From the NCBI GenBank assembly GCA_035041965.1, contig JAPYMA010002301.1:1-64000 (forward strand): a DNA stretch of 64,000 nt. The letters run 5' to 3'. Positions within the stretch are counted from its first letter, which is position 1; each line of letters starts with the position of its first letter. Positions 24,085-37,600 of the stretch are shown here, piece by piece. Origin of the DNA: Anisakis pegreffii. Taxonomy: Eukaryota > Nematoda > Chromadorea > Rhabditida > Anisakidae. The position numbers were made by a program, and so were the translations under genes. The notes beneath the pieces are model-generated. The model had not been told where the DNA came from and searched no databases. It was given only the letters and a program-made list of their open reading frames with translations.

Positions 24085-24620
24085 GTTATGTTGCTCACTA
24101 TTGCAATTGATTATGATCGCATGAAAAGCCGTTGTCTAGGACACACTCACTTCACAGTGATTCAGATGGATTCTCATTCTTTTAAGACGTGTTGTATTCA
24201 CTCTCATAGCTATTATATGCGAGTATCGTTCTCTAGATGAGTTTTTCTCATTCACTTCGTCTCATTTCACTTCACAGTTCGAATCAGTTTCTCAATTTGT
24301 AGCATATACTATTTACTGAATACGTTGACGAGTGTTGACAGCCGAAATTAACAATACAGCAATCAAATATTATTGCTGAACAACATTCGACAGTCAAATT
24401 ATCAATTATAGAGTGTATTTGATAGAATGAGAATTTGACTTTAATTGTTGCGTGAAATGAATGAGAAATTAACAAAAGAGAACACTTTCGGTGAAAAAAG
24501 CTATGAGAGCAATTGTAATAGCAAGGAAAAGAATGAAAACCATGTTAGGCCCGGACGAGCTAATGATACTCAGAAAACAGGAGAATGAAGAGTGCTGCCA
24601 TCAATTAACCGCATTTACAT
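24085..24620. repeat. Interspersed repeat shared with 36240-36785
   Basis: Over roughly 530 bp, including GATTCAGATGGATTCTCATT, the TAGCATATACTATTTACTG region and GTTGACGAGTGTTGACAGCC, this segment is very similar by eye to the interior of the element at 36064-37122, in the same orientation. No transposase is readable. Confidence 0.75.
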
Positions 24621-25039
24621 ACCCGAGTTAAAAAACACCTTAACAATTTGTCTCGAAACCTAGTTCCTGCTCTGTATGAATGCCATAAAATTGAACAACT
24701 AACTCCTCGAACTTCACTGTAGAATTGCCTCAAGTATAAGAATAGCAGTCAGAAACATCTTATAGCAGTCGACCAGACTGAGGTTGTGTCCATGAGCAGT
24801 TGTGGTGAAATCATTGCCAAACTCGACTCAATGACGAGGTGCATATTCTAATTCTATTGTGGCTCAATGAATGTTTTGGCATTAACGATCACAGCAATCA
24901 CAGTTTGTTTCTTTCTCCAATCGTTGACTCATTCCTCAACACATTGCATTGGGTTCGTGATTTTTTTCTTGCTCTCTTCTTTACAAATTAAGTCACATCA
25001 AAATCAACATGAAGAGCCATACGTTCCTCATAGTTTTGT

Positions 25040-25285
25040 TTCTACTCCACAAACTGTTCTATCCTGTTTTGTCCCGCTTTTCATCTGTCATATTCTGTTT
25101 TGCACGTCCCTGTTTTGAAGTCGTTACGTTCTACTCCGCTACCTGAATTACTCTGTGCTACTTTGTTCTCCACCTTTGTTTTTTTGGAAGCTGTCCTGTT
25201 TTGGTCTGCTCCCGCACCCTAACATTTCAGAATTGTTCTGTTCTGTCGTTTTTGATTGCTATGTTGCGGTCTGTTCCTGTTCTCT
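25040..25285. repeat. Degenerate CTGTT/TTCTG low-complexity tract
   Basis: Many imperfect copies of CTGTTCTG, CTGTTTTG and similar words, probably an eroded 5-mer satellite. A related hairpin-forming TGTTCTGTTCC / GGAATAGAACA pair lies at 33605-33645. Confidence 0.45.
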
Positions 25286-26237
25286 TAATATAACGAAATA
25301 ACAAGAAACATGATGAAAACAATTCTGATAATTAGGGTTGAAAACGAGAGGTGGTAATAACTGGGACAGAAAAATGGTTCTGAGCTCTGGTAACCAGGAT
25401 CGTAGAGGAACTGAGGCACTTTAACCTATAACCTTTGAATGCACACTCGTTATGACGTATAGGGATTGGCTCTCCGGTGCCGTTGTTTTCTATTCTGTTT
25501 AATCGAAAGGAAAACGTTTCACACTGAGGAGTGTCAATTTTTCAAAACATTTCGTCTGTGCAAACATCCGTTTCTAACATTGTTTTTAACAGTGCATGCT
25601 TGCCCACTGCTCGAACGTCGGTTCAAGTGCGGTTAGTCCCAGCATCCCGTTCCCAAACGAAGTACAGTTTCACACAGTAATGAACCTGGAATAAATTGAT
25701 TTTTTAAGGCCGACTCAATTCTTCCGAGCACAAACTTGATTGGTGGCGTAAAATGTGAACGATTTCTATTGTGCATTTTTCCTAGAGTTCCGACTGTTAT
25801 TAACAAAGAAGAATAGGATATTTATTCTGAATCAGAGTCGTGTCCTTTAGTGATTTCCTGAAGCATTCTTTGATGGGATGCCTCATAGTCAGCCTTTAGT
25901 ATTCCTGAGATTTAATTAATATAATCTTGCTGCGATTTAGTTGTTTATTACTTCATTGACGGCCTTTCTGATGAAATCTGATCACTAACAGCTTCCGTAA
26001 GTTATCGCTACTTTGTGCCGCTATAGAATATCGCGCTATCGCGCTACCGAAAAAGTGGTTCCGCTAGGAGCCGAATAGTGCGCTATTATCCACGGGCTAG
26101 CATGCTATTATCCACCTGTGCTTACAACTGATCATATATCTCTCGCAATTTTAATACGAACCAATGATTTTACAACAATGAAAATGAATTAATTCTTTAC
26201 ATGAATTATTATTCTATTAGCATAAGATAGAATCAAA

Positions 26238-29200
26238 TTATGCCCATCGACGCCGAATCCTTTGTGGACAGCTGGATGGCCAGATGAGACGATTAATGAA
26301 GAGCTGAGGTGGTGGCGCATCCTTTTCAAAATATGGTACAACCCAGGACCAACATGATTGACTCATTGCATTCTTCTCCATATCGTTGTTATGATATGAA
26401 TTCTGAAAAATATTTGCAAATGTCAAAAACATTGTACAATAAGTGATATTAAATGGAAACAAAAGTGTTTAAATTATTTGATCAAGTGGGTTCAATACAA
26501 GGAGTGCTCTTCAAAATTTTAATGAATTGTTATAAAATGATATTACAACTGAAATGCTTAGAGAGTAATGCAAGAAAAGTTACCTGTATTGAGTGATACG
26601 TCCAGAATGTACGGCTTGAAACAAGATAGCCAAAAATAACATCAATGGTGTAATGCTTCCTCGCTAGGAGGATGCAAATAACGGCAATTACGGCTGCAAT
26701 CGAATATAAGTGGGCCAATAGACTCAGCTTACGAGGTGAATATTGCTTGAAAGCTAATAAGGCGCTGAACAACGTAATCGTATGTCCCGATATAATGAGG
26801 TCACCACAAAATTCTCTGCAAGCACACTGAATTCGCGTTTGCAATTGCTGATTTTTCATATGCATTATTCACGATTTAGTTCAACTGAAAAGTCATTAAG
26901 ATAGAGGCTGTTTCAAGTATTTTGAATCCATTACTCAATCGGTTAACTAGAATCAGACTAACATACTGCGTGATCTTGAGCGAAACAATTAGATCAGTTT
27001 CGTTTTGTAACTCATTCATTCGTTTGACCGTTTGATCAATGGATTCAGGGCGATTTCTCAAAAGAATTTATTTAAACGAGATGGCCACTGAAGAGGGGAA
27101 TTCGTCTTTTCGTCATTTCCGAAAAATTTCAAAAATCTGTTAGTTGTAGCTTTTGAAAACCATCAAACCGCATGAAGGACACATCTGAGAAGAATAATCA
27201 CCAGAATCTGCTATAAAGATTTGATAAGCGACTTCACCACATCTGCATAACTGAAAATTCTTGTTCATGCGAAGACGATCAGGCATGAAACTAAAGCATC
27301 ATTAACCTTGCACGGAGTTGTTCGATTCCAGCTGACCACGCAATTTTCATTACTCGTTTTACAACTACTTCTAAACTAGCATTGGTCTTTGGTGCACAAT
27401 ATGTTTTAACGCTTGGTACAGGTACCTTAAAATTATTGTAAGCGAATCAGTCAAAGTCGTAGCAAATTTTTTATGCTTCTTGAAAGTGATGCGTAAAAAG
27501 TAAAAGATTAGTTCAAATGCTATGATGTTACACTGTCAAGGAAACGATTTTTGACAGAAAAAGCGAAGGCGATCACCGGATAACAAAATGAAATTGAACA
27601 CCACGCAGTGCAAGCGATCATTTGTCAGAAGTGAGGCTTTTGACACCACTAATGTCGTAGATGTCATTCGCGCATGAATGGTACGAATATCATCAGAGCA
27701 TCGCGTTGAACTGGTTGAATTTTGATGCTCAGTGGAAAAAAATTATCGAGAAAACTCCAACACCGTTCAAATTTGGCTTCTTTTCCGATAACTTTTGCCT
27801 TATGTTGAAGCATCATAATTCATGATCATAACTTGATGGAAAATAAGATGATGCTCTTATTTGTAATATTCTGTTGTTTTTTTCATACTCAGTTGATCAT
27901 GCTCTTTATGAATTCATCATTATCAAAACTTAAGTAGTAAGTCACTTTGTGTGCGAAAATTGAACTGTGAAAAAAAAGCAGCTAAGCTAAGAGCGAACAT
28001 TAGTAATAATTAATGTGATCGTCACTCTTTCGAATTCGCTCCTTACGTTGAATTGCTTAAAATCGTCATTGATCATGAAATTCTTATGATCAATCAAAAC
28101 ATGTGAACATTTTCTAATGTGCTGAAGCTAACAAAGTGCACATACTGGGAAATTATCTGAAAATGAATAAATGAAATTTAATGTGTGTCAATCTCACCTG
28201 AAAGATCGTTATACACATAGCACGAAATGTATAACAAAGAGCGATACAAAAAAAGACTCTTCGCGCAACGATCCATCGGTACTGATGGCAGACGATCACC
28301 ACTATTGCGCTGATCACTATGGTCAACATGATCACCTCTGTTATTCGAATCGCACCCGTTATCTGTGAAGTGATTTTATTGAAACTTTGTCAGATTCTCA
28401 TGCACCATCGATTTTCAATGGCTCCACACAACAACATAATCCTCATAAATGGCTAATGATAGTCAACAAATCCCTGCAACAAGAATTTCTCAACCTTCTT
28501 AAAAATTCTCTCTCATCTCTCTGAAACTGTGAAATTCGTTTTTGAGCAAGAAATTTACTCCATTTTAAATGCCTTGTTATAGTGCATAACACATCAATCT
28601 CATCAATTCTCTTTCAACATCTTCAACGACTCGTTCTGTAATTGTCCTTCTCAGCCCAACCGACTGACCCATGCATGCCTTTGATTTGATCAGTTAACAC
28701 CTTTTCGCATTAATCCACTGACTCGCAGCTTCTCTCCCATTGAATCTTTCATGCGCATTACCAATGATGCTTTCGGCGAATGAAATCGATAGATCCGACT
28801 ATTCTTGGAGATAGACCAAAATATGACGGGTGCTCTTGGTTACAAACATTCAGTGAATTTTCGGATGCCAAACAAACTTTCTCAATCCTGTTCTTTAAAT
28901 ACTCTTCACTATGTATCCATTAAAAATATCTTCTTCATAAAAAACATCAAACTGCTCATCTTCAAACTATATCGAGAAAAAGTGTCTGCCCCACTTAACC
29001 TCCGATATGTATTAAACTGGAATTCAGTGTCAACTTTAACTGGAGCAAACTAGAGAGACCTAAACTTCAGTTCCCTTCATTGACTGATCCGATTGTGTGA
29101 GAAAAAAAGCACTTCTCTCTCGATGAAACTCTTAAACATAATAAAATCCTTTCGAGAAATGCAGAAAGGATAAGAGATTTTTCGGTTGAAACTAGTTATC

Positions 29201-30321
29201 CTTGAATTCTTTTTTTGTTCGTTTACAAATTTTCTAGTAACCGGTTGATAGCTTTCCTCGATGACGATTCCATTTGAAATTGTCATCAAATTTTGAGAGG
29301 CAAATAAAGTTTGAAATAAAAATCTTTCTAAATTTTCGTTTTATGATATCGAGATTACAACGAAATCAATTCATGTTTTGAAGTCTCGAAAATTTATCAA
29401 AATTTTGTTTGAAAAATTCAGGTTTTGTGAGATGGGATAGACCAGTGATTGTCAACCAGATTTCCGATGGATACGAGATCGATGTGTATTCAAAAAAGCT
29501 AGTTGCTACGGGCAACTTCAACAATGGATATGTGGAATACCTTATTCAATGATACTTTATGCCCTCAAGCTGTTCAACTAATGTTCTTCTCTCGTATGCA
29601 ATTAGAGCTTTTAAATTCACATCTTTTGTCTACAACAAGGCGAGCGTTGAGTGCAATAAAATGATAACGCCAATTTGTTGATGATAGCATACAAATGAAC
29701 AACGCCTGCATCTATCATAGGTTATCCAATGAAAAAATGAAATGACAATAAACCATTAGAACTACACTGCTACTAAGTACAAGTAGATTATCAACATTAG
29801 TTATAAAGATAAATGAGCATCGGTTTTTGGACGTTCGCATGCACTGATCGATAGAATGAGACGATCACTGCTTACCTCCGGAAAAATGCTGAACCAAAGG
29901 TCAGGTAGAGGTGGCGAATCATTAGGTACCTTCTCGTGAATCCATGCCAGCGCTGTTTCGTTTAAGAGCCATGCTACGATCTGAAACAAAAATTATTTAA
30001 ATGACTGACTGATTCATTTCGGTGACATATTCACATGAAATTCGTTTTGTTGCTTTGCGTAACTCTGATCACGTCGCAATTTCTGTCTGATGAGTCCAAG
30101 AAGCAAATATTCGAAAATTCAAGGATGCCTCAAAAATGGGAATAATCCATAGGTTAAGATCATCAATACATTGAATGAAGTATTGCCGTTAAAATATAGA
30201 TTGATCGAGGGCCATGAAATTCACTCACGAGAAGCGAAAGTGAAATAAATGCAGGTGTTCTCCTCGGCTCGCTGAATTTCTCCACTCGTAATTCACACAC
30301 CGGAACGGGGACTATTTTCAT
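26238..30321 (-). CDS. Sphingomyelin synthase (PAP2-like, multi-pass membrane)
   Basis: Six exons on the minus strand: 30229-30321, 29876-29980, 28198-28362, 27307-27425, 26584-26815 and 26238-26402. All junctions agree in phase and give 292 residues. Family landmarks in order: WIHEKVPNDSPPLPDLWF after the first membrane segment; RRVFFCIALCYTFRAM; CGDLIISGHT with His172; and ARKHYTID with His215 and Asp219, the HHD triad of the lipid-phosphatase/sphingomyelin-synthase superfamily. The enzyme moves phosphocholine from phosphatidylcholine to ceramide, in Golgi or plasma membrane in known members. No SAM domain precedes the first membrane segment, so it is of the short type. It could equally be an SMS-related paralogue with another headgroup specificity. 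Start chosen at MKIVPVPVCELRVEKF, the only Met before the conserved region in frame. Confidence 0.9.
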
Positions 30322-33300
30322 CGCGACGAATTTTTAGTTACTCTCCAATATCCTTCGTTCAATACTTTTCCACTGAATTTTGTAAATTAAATAAGTAAGA
30401 AAACAATGAATAATTAATTATATGATTGTCGACTTTCGATAAGTCAGAACCGCAATTCATATCAATAAATGATGACAAAATTAAAATCTCTTAGAATGGG
30501 CGTGCTTAAGCAAGAGTTTCTTAGTGTGGATTGATGATCCAGTAGGTTATTACAAAATACATTTCAAAGGAAGGTTACCGATTGAGAGTGACTGTAGTAG
30601 GACTGTTGGAGCATTAAAAATGAAACTAGACAACAACGGATTCCAGCTTTTGCTGAGCTTCAATTCTCGCTCCATAACAAAGCTTTATAAAACCAGAGGA
30701 AAAATCTCATGTTAACATTTCAACTTCCAGTTTTCAACCTGGTTCAGCTTTTGCATTGCGACATTCCTATGGTAAAAACTTCGCTGTTCGAGCAGAATGA
30801 TAGCTATTCAATAACTTACAATAACTTCTTCAAGGCTAATTTCCCTCATTAGTTTTCTCAAAATGATATCCTTACATACTGTGTGCCTTAGGTTTCTAGT
30901 GTGCTCATTGCCATCACCTTGTTTATCTATAGGCTTCCACCACAATTCATGCCAACAAGTCTTGATTGTTAACGATTCATTTTGTTTTCTTTGAGAATAC
31001 TTTCCTGTTCCGAGGTTGCGGTTGCCGTCAAGCCATCACTTCTTAATGCTTTCACAATACACCTCGAAAACCTCTTAGCACGTAACAGAATTTTTAAATT
31101 TGAACAACACTTGATCTGAGTTGATGCCTGAAGGAGAGAATATCGCTTGAACATTCGAATGGTCTACTTCCAATGAGTGGGAATGAGATCGGAGATGATC
31201 AAAAGGTTGCTGATTGGAAGAACTTTAATATTTTCCGGATGAATGCAATGAGCGGCGGTAACCTACGGCTTGTAATCTGATTCCATCACTCGATATCCGG
31301 GATGCGACCCATATGGAATTAAATATCATCACAAAAAAACTCACTGCCGAGAAATAGATTATCTTCCATGAAAGTTCAATTTCGGTTTAGCTTGTCTTCA
31401 GGGAACCAAAAAATGTGTACTTGCACTTTTTTTTTGGAAAATATTGGCATTTGCTGAGGAAATTTTGTTGCTATAATAGAAATTGTATCTTCTATTCGCT
31501 AGTCAGTTCAATCTTCTATGTTAATCACGAAGTTCTCGCAATACGAAAAAAACAAAGTGAACAGAGGAAATGAAATACACATTTGAATAAAAAATGAACG
31601 GAGCTATGTGAACGAAGATTGACTGATATGAAAGCTATGACTGGTGATAGTTTGTTGATAATTGCGAGTTAGCGTCAAAGTGTTGAAAAAATCGTTCTGT
31701 CGATGAGCACGTGGAAAAGTGTCACTGATGAAACTACGAACCAGTCGAGACTCTCCTCACTCTCGGGTCACTTCAGGGGATTTCAGCTGTCAACGCTTCA
31801 GCTACAGCTCATGTACAACCGCAGTTCGTAATTTGTCGAAACTTTTCCACTTAATGAAATTCAACACTTTTCCGTAAAGCGAATCGACACTTCTCAGGGC
31901 ACTCGTAACTGCAGCAAAAACAAGTTTGTAAACTTTGCTTATGCAAACAAGCGGAAGTTAAAAGTAGCCAAACATGAAATCGTTTGATAAATAAACGTCG
32001 ATTGTTTGTAGGTGCATCAGTGATCGAATAATTTCAGCTTACCTTTGTGCTATGCATTCTCTGAATTTCCTTTGATAATGCTAACTGCTTTATTTATATG
32101 TTCCTATAGATAGCATCAACGTAAACACAATTTGAATTAAAATGATAAGACTCACTATCAGTGCTCGTCTCAGTTACAAGTAGGATGTTAATGTGAACTG
32201 TGCTGAGACATCAGAAAACCATAAAACAACTGACGGAAGTTCAATCAGTGGTAACGTAAAAGAACTAGTGACTGAAGAATAAGAAGAATAAGACATAAGA
32301 CACTGAAGACATAAGAAGAATATTTTTGTTTCAAGCAAATTTCTCATTTATCATGGTAAGAAGCAGTACCTTCAGAAAGGTAGCTCACAGCAACAGTATG
32401 AATGCATTTGTCAGGCTGATTGTGAAAAGTACAACATAGACAGAACTTATGAATGTAGCGAAGGGCGTGGCGTGGCGTCTATCAAGAAACATTCACCGGA
32501 ACGTTTCAATATCCTTGCCCTCTTGATTACAATTTGATGAAGTAAGCAGTGATTTGAAATTTACAGATATTTATCTTGATGCTCGCTTGCGTGCATATTC
32601 AGGTATGTGTCCATCAATGCACTTTACTTATTTGCACGAAACGAACGCTTTCGTGAATTGAATTAATTTGTATTCACAACTATTATTTGAAATTCATCTT
32701 TTTGTGACACACCGAACAAGCTTTAGCATGGAACAAACCCAACAAAGATAATTGCACCGTGTACTTAGTTCCACTTCAATTCCTGACACATTGAGAAGGA
32801 AATTGATTGATAACATTTTTTGAGGCTGAAGTCATTCAAGGCATCATTGAATATACGAAAGAACACTGAAAAGATGATGATTTCGTGGAATACCTAACAG
32901 ACTTTAATGCGGAGTCCCACCATTCGAGCACTTTTGATTATGGCCGAAACGAAATTGACAACTATTTATGATTAAATATTCATGGAAGTCATTGGCTGCA
33001 AATTAGTATCCAAGTGATTAATCTAGACATTTAGGAATACTAAACAGATAGCTAATAGCTTCAACAAATAGGACACTATCAACGGTTGTTCAAGGTTTCA
33101 CGTTGATGAATGCGAGATTGTGTTGCAAATCAATAACTGAATGCTTATCTGACTGAACACTTTGCATGTAACGTGTAGACGTAATCCTGTTTACATAACT
33201 ATCATGCATTTTAGGTGGTGCATAGTCGATTGTTCGACTTAATGTTGCTTTTATTGAGCTTGAAAAAAAAACACTCTTCATCTTTAAAACCAGACGTTTC

Positions 33301-34646
33301 TGATAGGGAAAGCTTTTAAGTGTCATTGTGAGGTTCCAAGTGATGAATTGTCAATCAGTCACTGGACGCTGAATTGGTTTACTTTAGAATTAAGCAGAAA
33401 CATTTATAAGCAAAGAATAACATTTGGCGTGAGTGAGCTCACGAACTCAATTTGAAGGAAATAATCCATACCGAGAATGGTGATAATCTGATCTGCAGAT
33501 GAACGCAAACGATTTCACGCAGACGCTTGAGGTACACATGCAATAACATCGACTAATGCGTTATGTTTGATTACATTTTAAAAATGATTATCTTTTTGAA
33601 ACTGTCATGTTCTGTTCCTAAGAGTAGAACAGGAATAGAACAGTTTGACCGAAACAAAACATCGTGTGTTTTTGTGGCTGTTAACTTCAACTACAAATTG
33701 TCAGGTAATGGTAACGAATAGATGCACATAGCGAACACCATAATTAATTCCTGGAATCATAGCACATTGAGCATGTTCTGTTTCAACACTACAATCATAA
33801 TGTTCAGCACTAATTAATTCGAATAATTGTTCATGAAAATTCAACAGGTCTGCGTGCATGATATGAACAGAACTGAAGAGCATTCCTTAAAGCTGTCGAT
33901 GGCTGGGAATGATTGAATGAGGAGGAGAGCATGTTGATTCCTGATCGAACAATGATCACATCCTCAACAAAATTCCACAATGATGTTCGCCTCTGCCCAT
34001 CAACCTTGATGTTCACTTTCGGGAACGCAATAGAATAATTTTTGTATGAAATGCGTTGTCGCTGCTAAAAAAACGAACTCTCAGTATATTCAATTTTACT
34101 TACTGAACAAATCATTCTAGTGAAAATTTTTGAGTCATTTTAGTTGTAAAACTGTCATCAACACAAATCCACGGATAAATAAAGCAAGCAATCGGGCCCA
34201 TACAGCGGTTTTCACGCTTTTGCACTACCCTTCGCCACTTTGGCTTTATGACAGACTGTCATTCTCTCTTCCCTCTAAAAATCCATGTTACCACATTCCC
34301 TCCTCCTACTGCGACAGTCTGCTACATCTTGGTGACAGATCAGTAGAAGATCAAGAAATTGATTCAGTGATGAAGGAGTCGTCTGTCAAAATTACATCGA
34401 TGACATTATTGGAACCGTTCTTTTTTTTATGATCAAACACGTATTTTGAAAACATCACTAAATATCTGCGTAAGAAAAATTTCTCTGAAATCAATCAAAC
34501 GTGATTTTCCAACCCCTCTCAATTTCCCATGTCACGTTCGAATTCCTCTCAGGAAGGAATTTTCCCCTCCCCTCTTACAATCATTGAACTAATAGGGGAT
34601 TCGAATGTTCGAAACAAAAATAAAGTAAATTCTTGAACAAACAACA
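30322..34646. other. Intergenic region upstream of sphingomyelin synthase
   Basis: About 4.3 kb of AT-rich sequence between two minus-strand genes. It holds the promoter side of the sphingomyelin synthase gene and the 3' flank of the transporter gene. There is a short AAGA/ATAAGA-rich patch near 32275-32325 and a small hairpin at 33605-33645. I see no gene. Confidence 0.5.
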
Positions 34647-37600
34647 CTAACTGGATGGATCAGTAATGAACTGTGGTTTGTCACGCCATGCGACGAATAT
34701 CACATAAAAGGGAACACCAGTCGAGATTATTGCCAAACCAATGAAGAGTTCATTAGGCTTAGTGAGAAAAGGTAGCACTAATACAAAAACGCACATTACG
34801 ACGAATATTATTGGTATGACCAAGTTCAGCTGAAACGGCAATACATTAATCATCGCAAAAACCATTTTGCATACTCACAACATTAGGAAATTTTAAAGAC
34901 TTTTTTTCAACGACTAAATATTTAGAAAATAGAGTCTAGAGAGTATCTGGTGCATTGAAATAGACTAATCTATTTGATGAGAATCTAAACTTTCTTATCA
35001 TTTACTTACAACTGATTCATTAGTCTAAAGATTCCTCAAAAAATGTCTTTTGATTGATGCTTGACATACGAGCAAGAATAGTGCACGAAAGATTCTAAAG
35101 ACCTTGATTGGTCTGTGAAGTTGAGGTTGGGTGATTCGAAGTTTAATAAGGCCCGCAACAACGCAAACCACTACAGCAGCCTCTGTGAATGATAAGTAGT
35201 TGATCAATGCATAGATGTCTGACGATACAAGCATAAGCACGGACAACAAGCCGAGCAATACCACTGATGGCATTGGAGTCACGTAAGGTACATTAATCAT
35301 CGCAATCAATACCGGAAGTTGGCCATTCCTCAAAGCATGCAAAAGTGATAGCATTCAATTAATCGTTTGCTTGGGAACACTCATTGTCAGACGCATTACG
35401 CACCATTCAGCTTCAAATGAAACTTCATCTGCTCATATGACAAATTTTTACGCGAAAATGGATAATGGTGCAACGTTAATCAATGAAAGCTATCGGTAAT
35501 TGAGCTTGCACGAGTGAGGGATGAAAAGTTGGAATACTGTTCAAAATGAAGCGACGGTATGGAACGAAAACGCGATTGTCCGTTTACATGATGCAAATCA
35601 AATTGTTTCACCTCGCACCCACAAAAAACATTCTGCTCGCTGCAAAAAGTATTCCATTGAGTCCACCAACACACGAGATGGCTACTAGTAACGGCATAAA
35701 AATGGCAAATGGACCCAGTATTGTTTCAGCAAATGTGACTGCAACCGCCGATGACTCAATCACGTCATCTGGTGAAAGAACTGCGAAATACGCAATATTA
35801 ACCAATATATAGATTAAGGTAACTGCTGGTACGGATATGTAGATTGCTCGTGGTAAATTCCTGGAATTAAGATGTGCTTAAAAGCGTTCATGGCTTGTCA
35901 TTAATCTTCATTTCTTCGAACTCATTTAATACGTGGCTTGTTATCTGTGAGTGTCACATACGGTACTTTATTGCCTAATAATTCAAACTGCGATAATGCA
36001 ATAAGAGACTTATCCGGCTGCATCCAACGTCACGAGAAATTCTAACTGTCCTTCCCTCTGGAACACTGATTCTCACGTTCCGGTGCTCCACTGCCCCTTT
36101 TGATGATCTGGCAGGCCGCCGTTGCCTCCCCCCCGCCCCCATTAAATTTGGAAATCGCGCATGTTCTGTTCAGATGACCGTTACGTTCAATCTTATTAGC
36201 ATGTCTATGATGATCGACATCGCTGGGCCATTTCTTAGACCATTGTGTTCTTCAGTATTGTAATCGAATATAACTGCATGAAAAGCTATTGTCTGTGACA
36301 CGCTCACTTCAAACTGATTCAGATGGATTCTCATTCATTTCAGGCGTGTTGTATTCACTCTCATATCTATTGCATGCGAATATCGTTCTCTTGATGTGTT
36401 TTTCTCATTCACTTCGTCTCATTTCACTCCACAGTTCGAATCGATTTCTTATTCTGTAGCATATACTATTTACTGGATGCGTTGACGAGTGTTGACAGCC
36501 GAAATCAACAATACAGCAATCGAATTGAATTGCTCAACAACGTTCGACAGTCAAGCGATCAATTATAGAGTGTCTTTGATAGAATGAGAATTTGGTTTTA
36601 ATTGTTGAGTGAAATGAATGAGAAATTAGCAGAAGAGAACACTTTTGGTGATAAAAGCTATGAGAGCGATTATAACAGCAAGGAAAAGAATGAAAACCAT
36701 GTTAAATCGAATGAAAACCGTGTTTGGCCCGGACCACCTAATGATACTTAGAAAATACAAGAATGAAGAGTGTTGTCATCAACTAAGCAAATTGTATTCG
36801 CGATTTACATAACATCTTAACAATGTCGTTCAGTCAAAACATAACAACTGCACTAAATACTAATTTCTCGACCCCCTCCATTACCCCTTTATTTATTTAA
36901 TCAGCAAATCAAACTCATTACGAGTTTATGCCCCTCTGTTATTACCAATATCACTAATATCACATTCTTCCTTCCTTGGCATTCTTCTTTCCGCGCAGCT
37001 AACGATAATAGAGTTTGGAATCATCTGTCTTCATGAAATCCGAACTTGAAACTGCCTGCCATTACCCCTTCACACCTCCAAATTACTCAAAATGGGTAAT
37101 TACACCCCTATGAGAACCACTGCTTTAGAACTTTCAGAGAAGCTTCAACTGAAGATGATACTTTTGTCGTCTTGACAGCCAGGATATATTCACGTGTAGG
37201 GATGCTTCCCAAGATACTACGAGTACCACGAGCGCATAGATTCATTTCTCGATTTTTGAAAACGAATGACTAAAACATAAATGAATGAATTTGAAACGAC
37301 GAATTTTCAGTAAACGTATCCTTTTTTAAATGAAAGTGTTCATTAGCCATATGGACATATTTTCATAGCGATTATTATTCACAGAAGTTGGAAATTCTAA
37401 CTCAAGGAATTGCGTGATGTTCTAACTGAAGGAATCAATGGTTTATTTACTCAGAATATATTTCCTCGGTTTTCTTTTGAAAATCATTGCAACACCACAG
37501 AACGAAGGTATCACGACCTTCTTGCTTATGCGAGTGAGTTTAATTTGATGAATGCTGTCAGTGATCTTGGGCATGCCGCTATAAAAGCTGAGTGAGCATT

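Larger units (their letters stand above)
19949..26237. other. Long intergenic region between unc-4 and sphingomyelin synthase
   Basis: AT-rich and without a confirmed gene. It contains a weak minus-strand coding candidate (20811-21035), a possible orphan exon near 22783-22878, an (ATT)n microsatellite next to a GC-rich self-complementary island (23142-23370), hAT-like sequence (23940-24620) and a degenerate CTGTT-rich tract (25040-25285). Near 26080-26118 the 12-mer GCTATTATCCAC occurs twice. Confidence 0.5.

Noticed and set aside
29440..29470. CCAGTGATTGTCAACC resembling a hAT left end
   Set aside because: No matching right end or target-site duplication within about 1 kb; may be an eroded end or coincidence.
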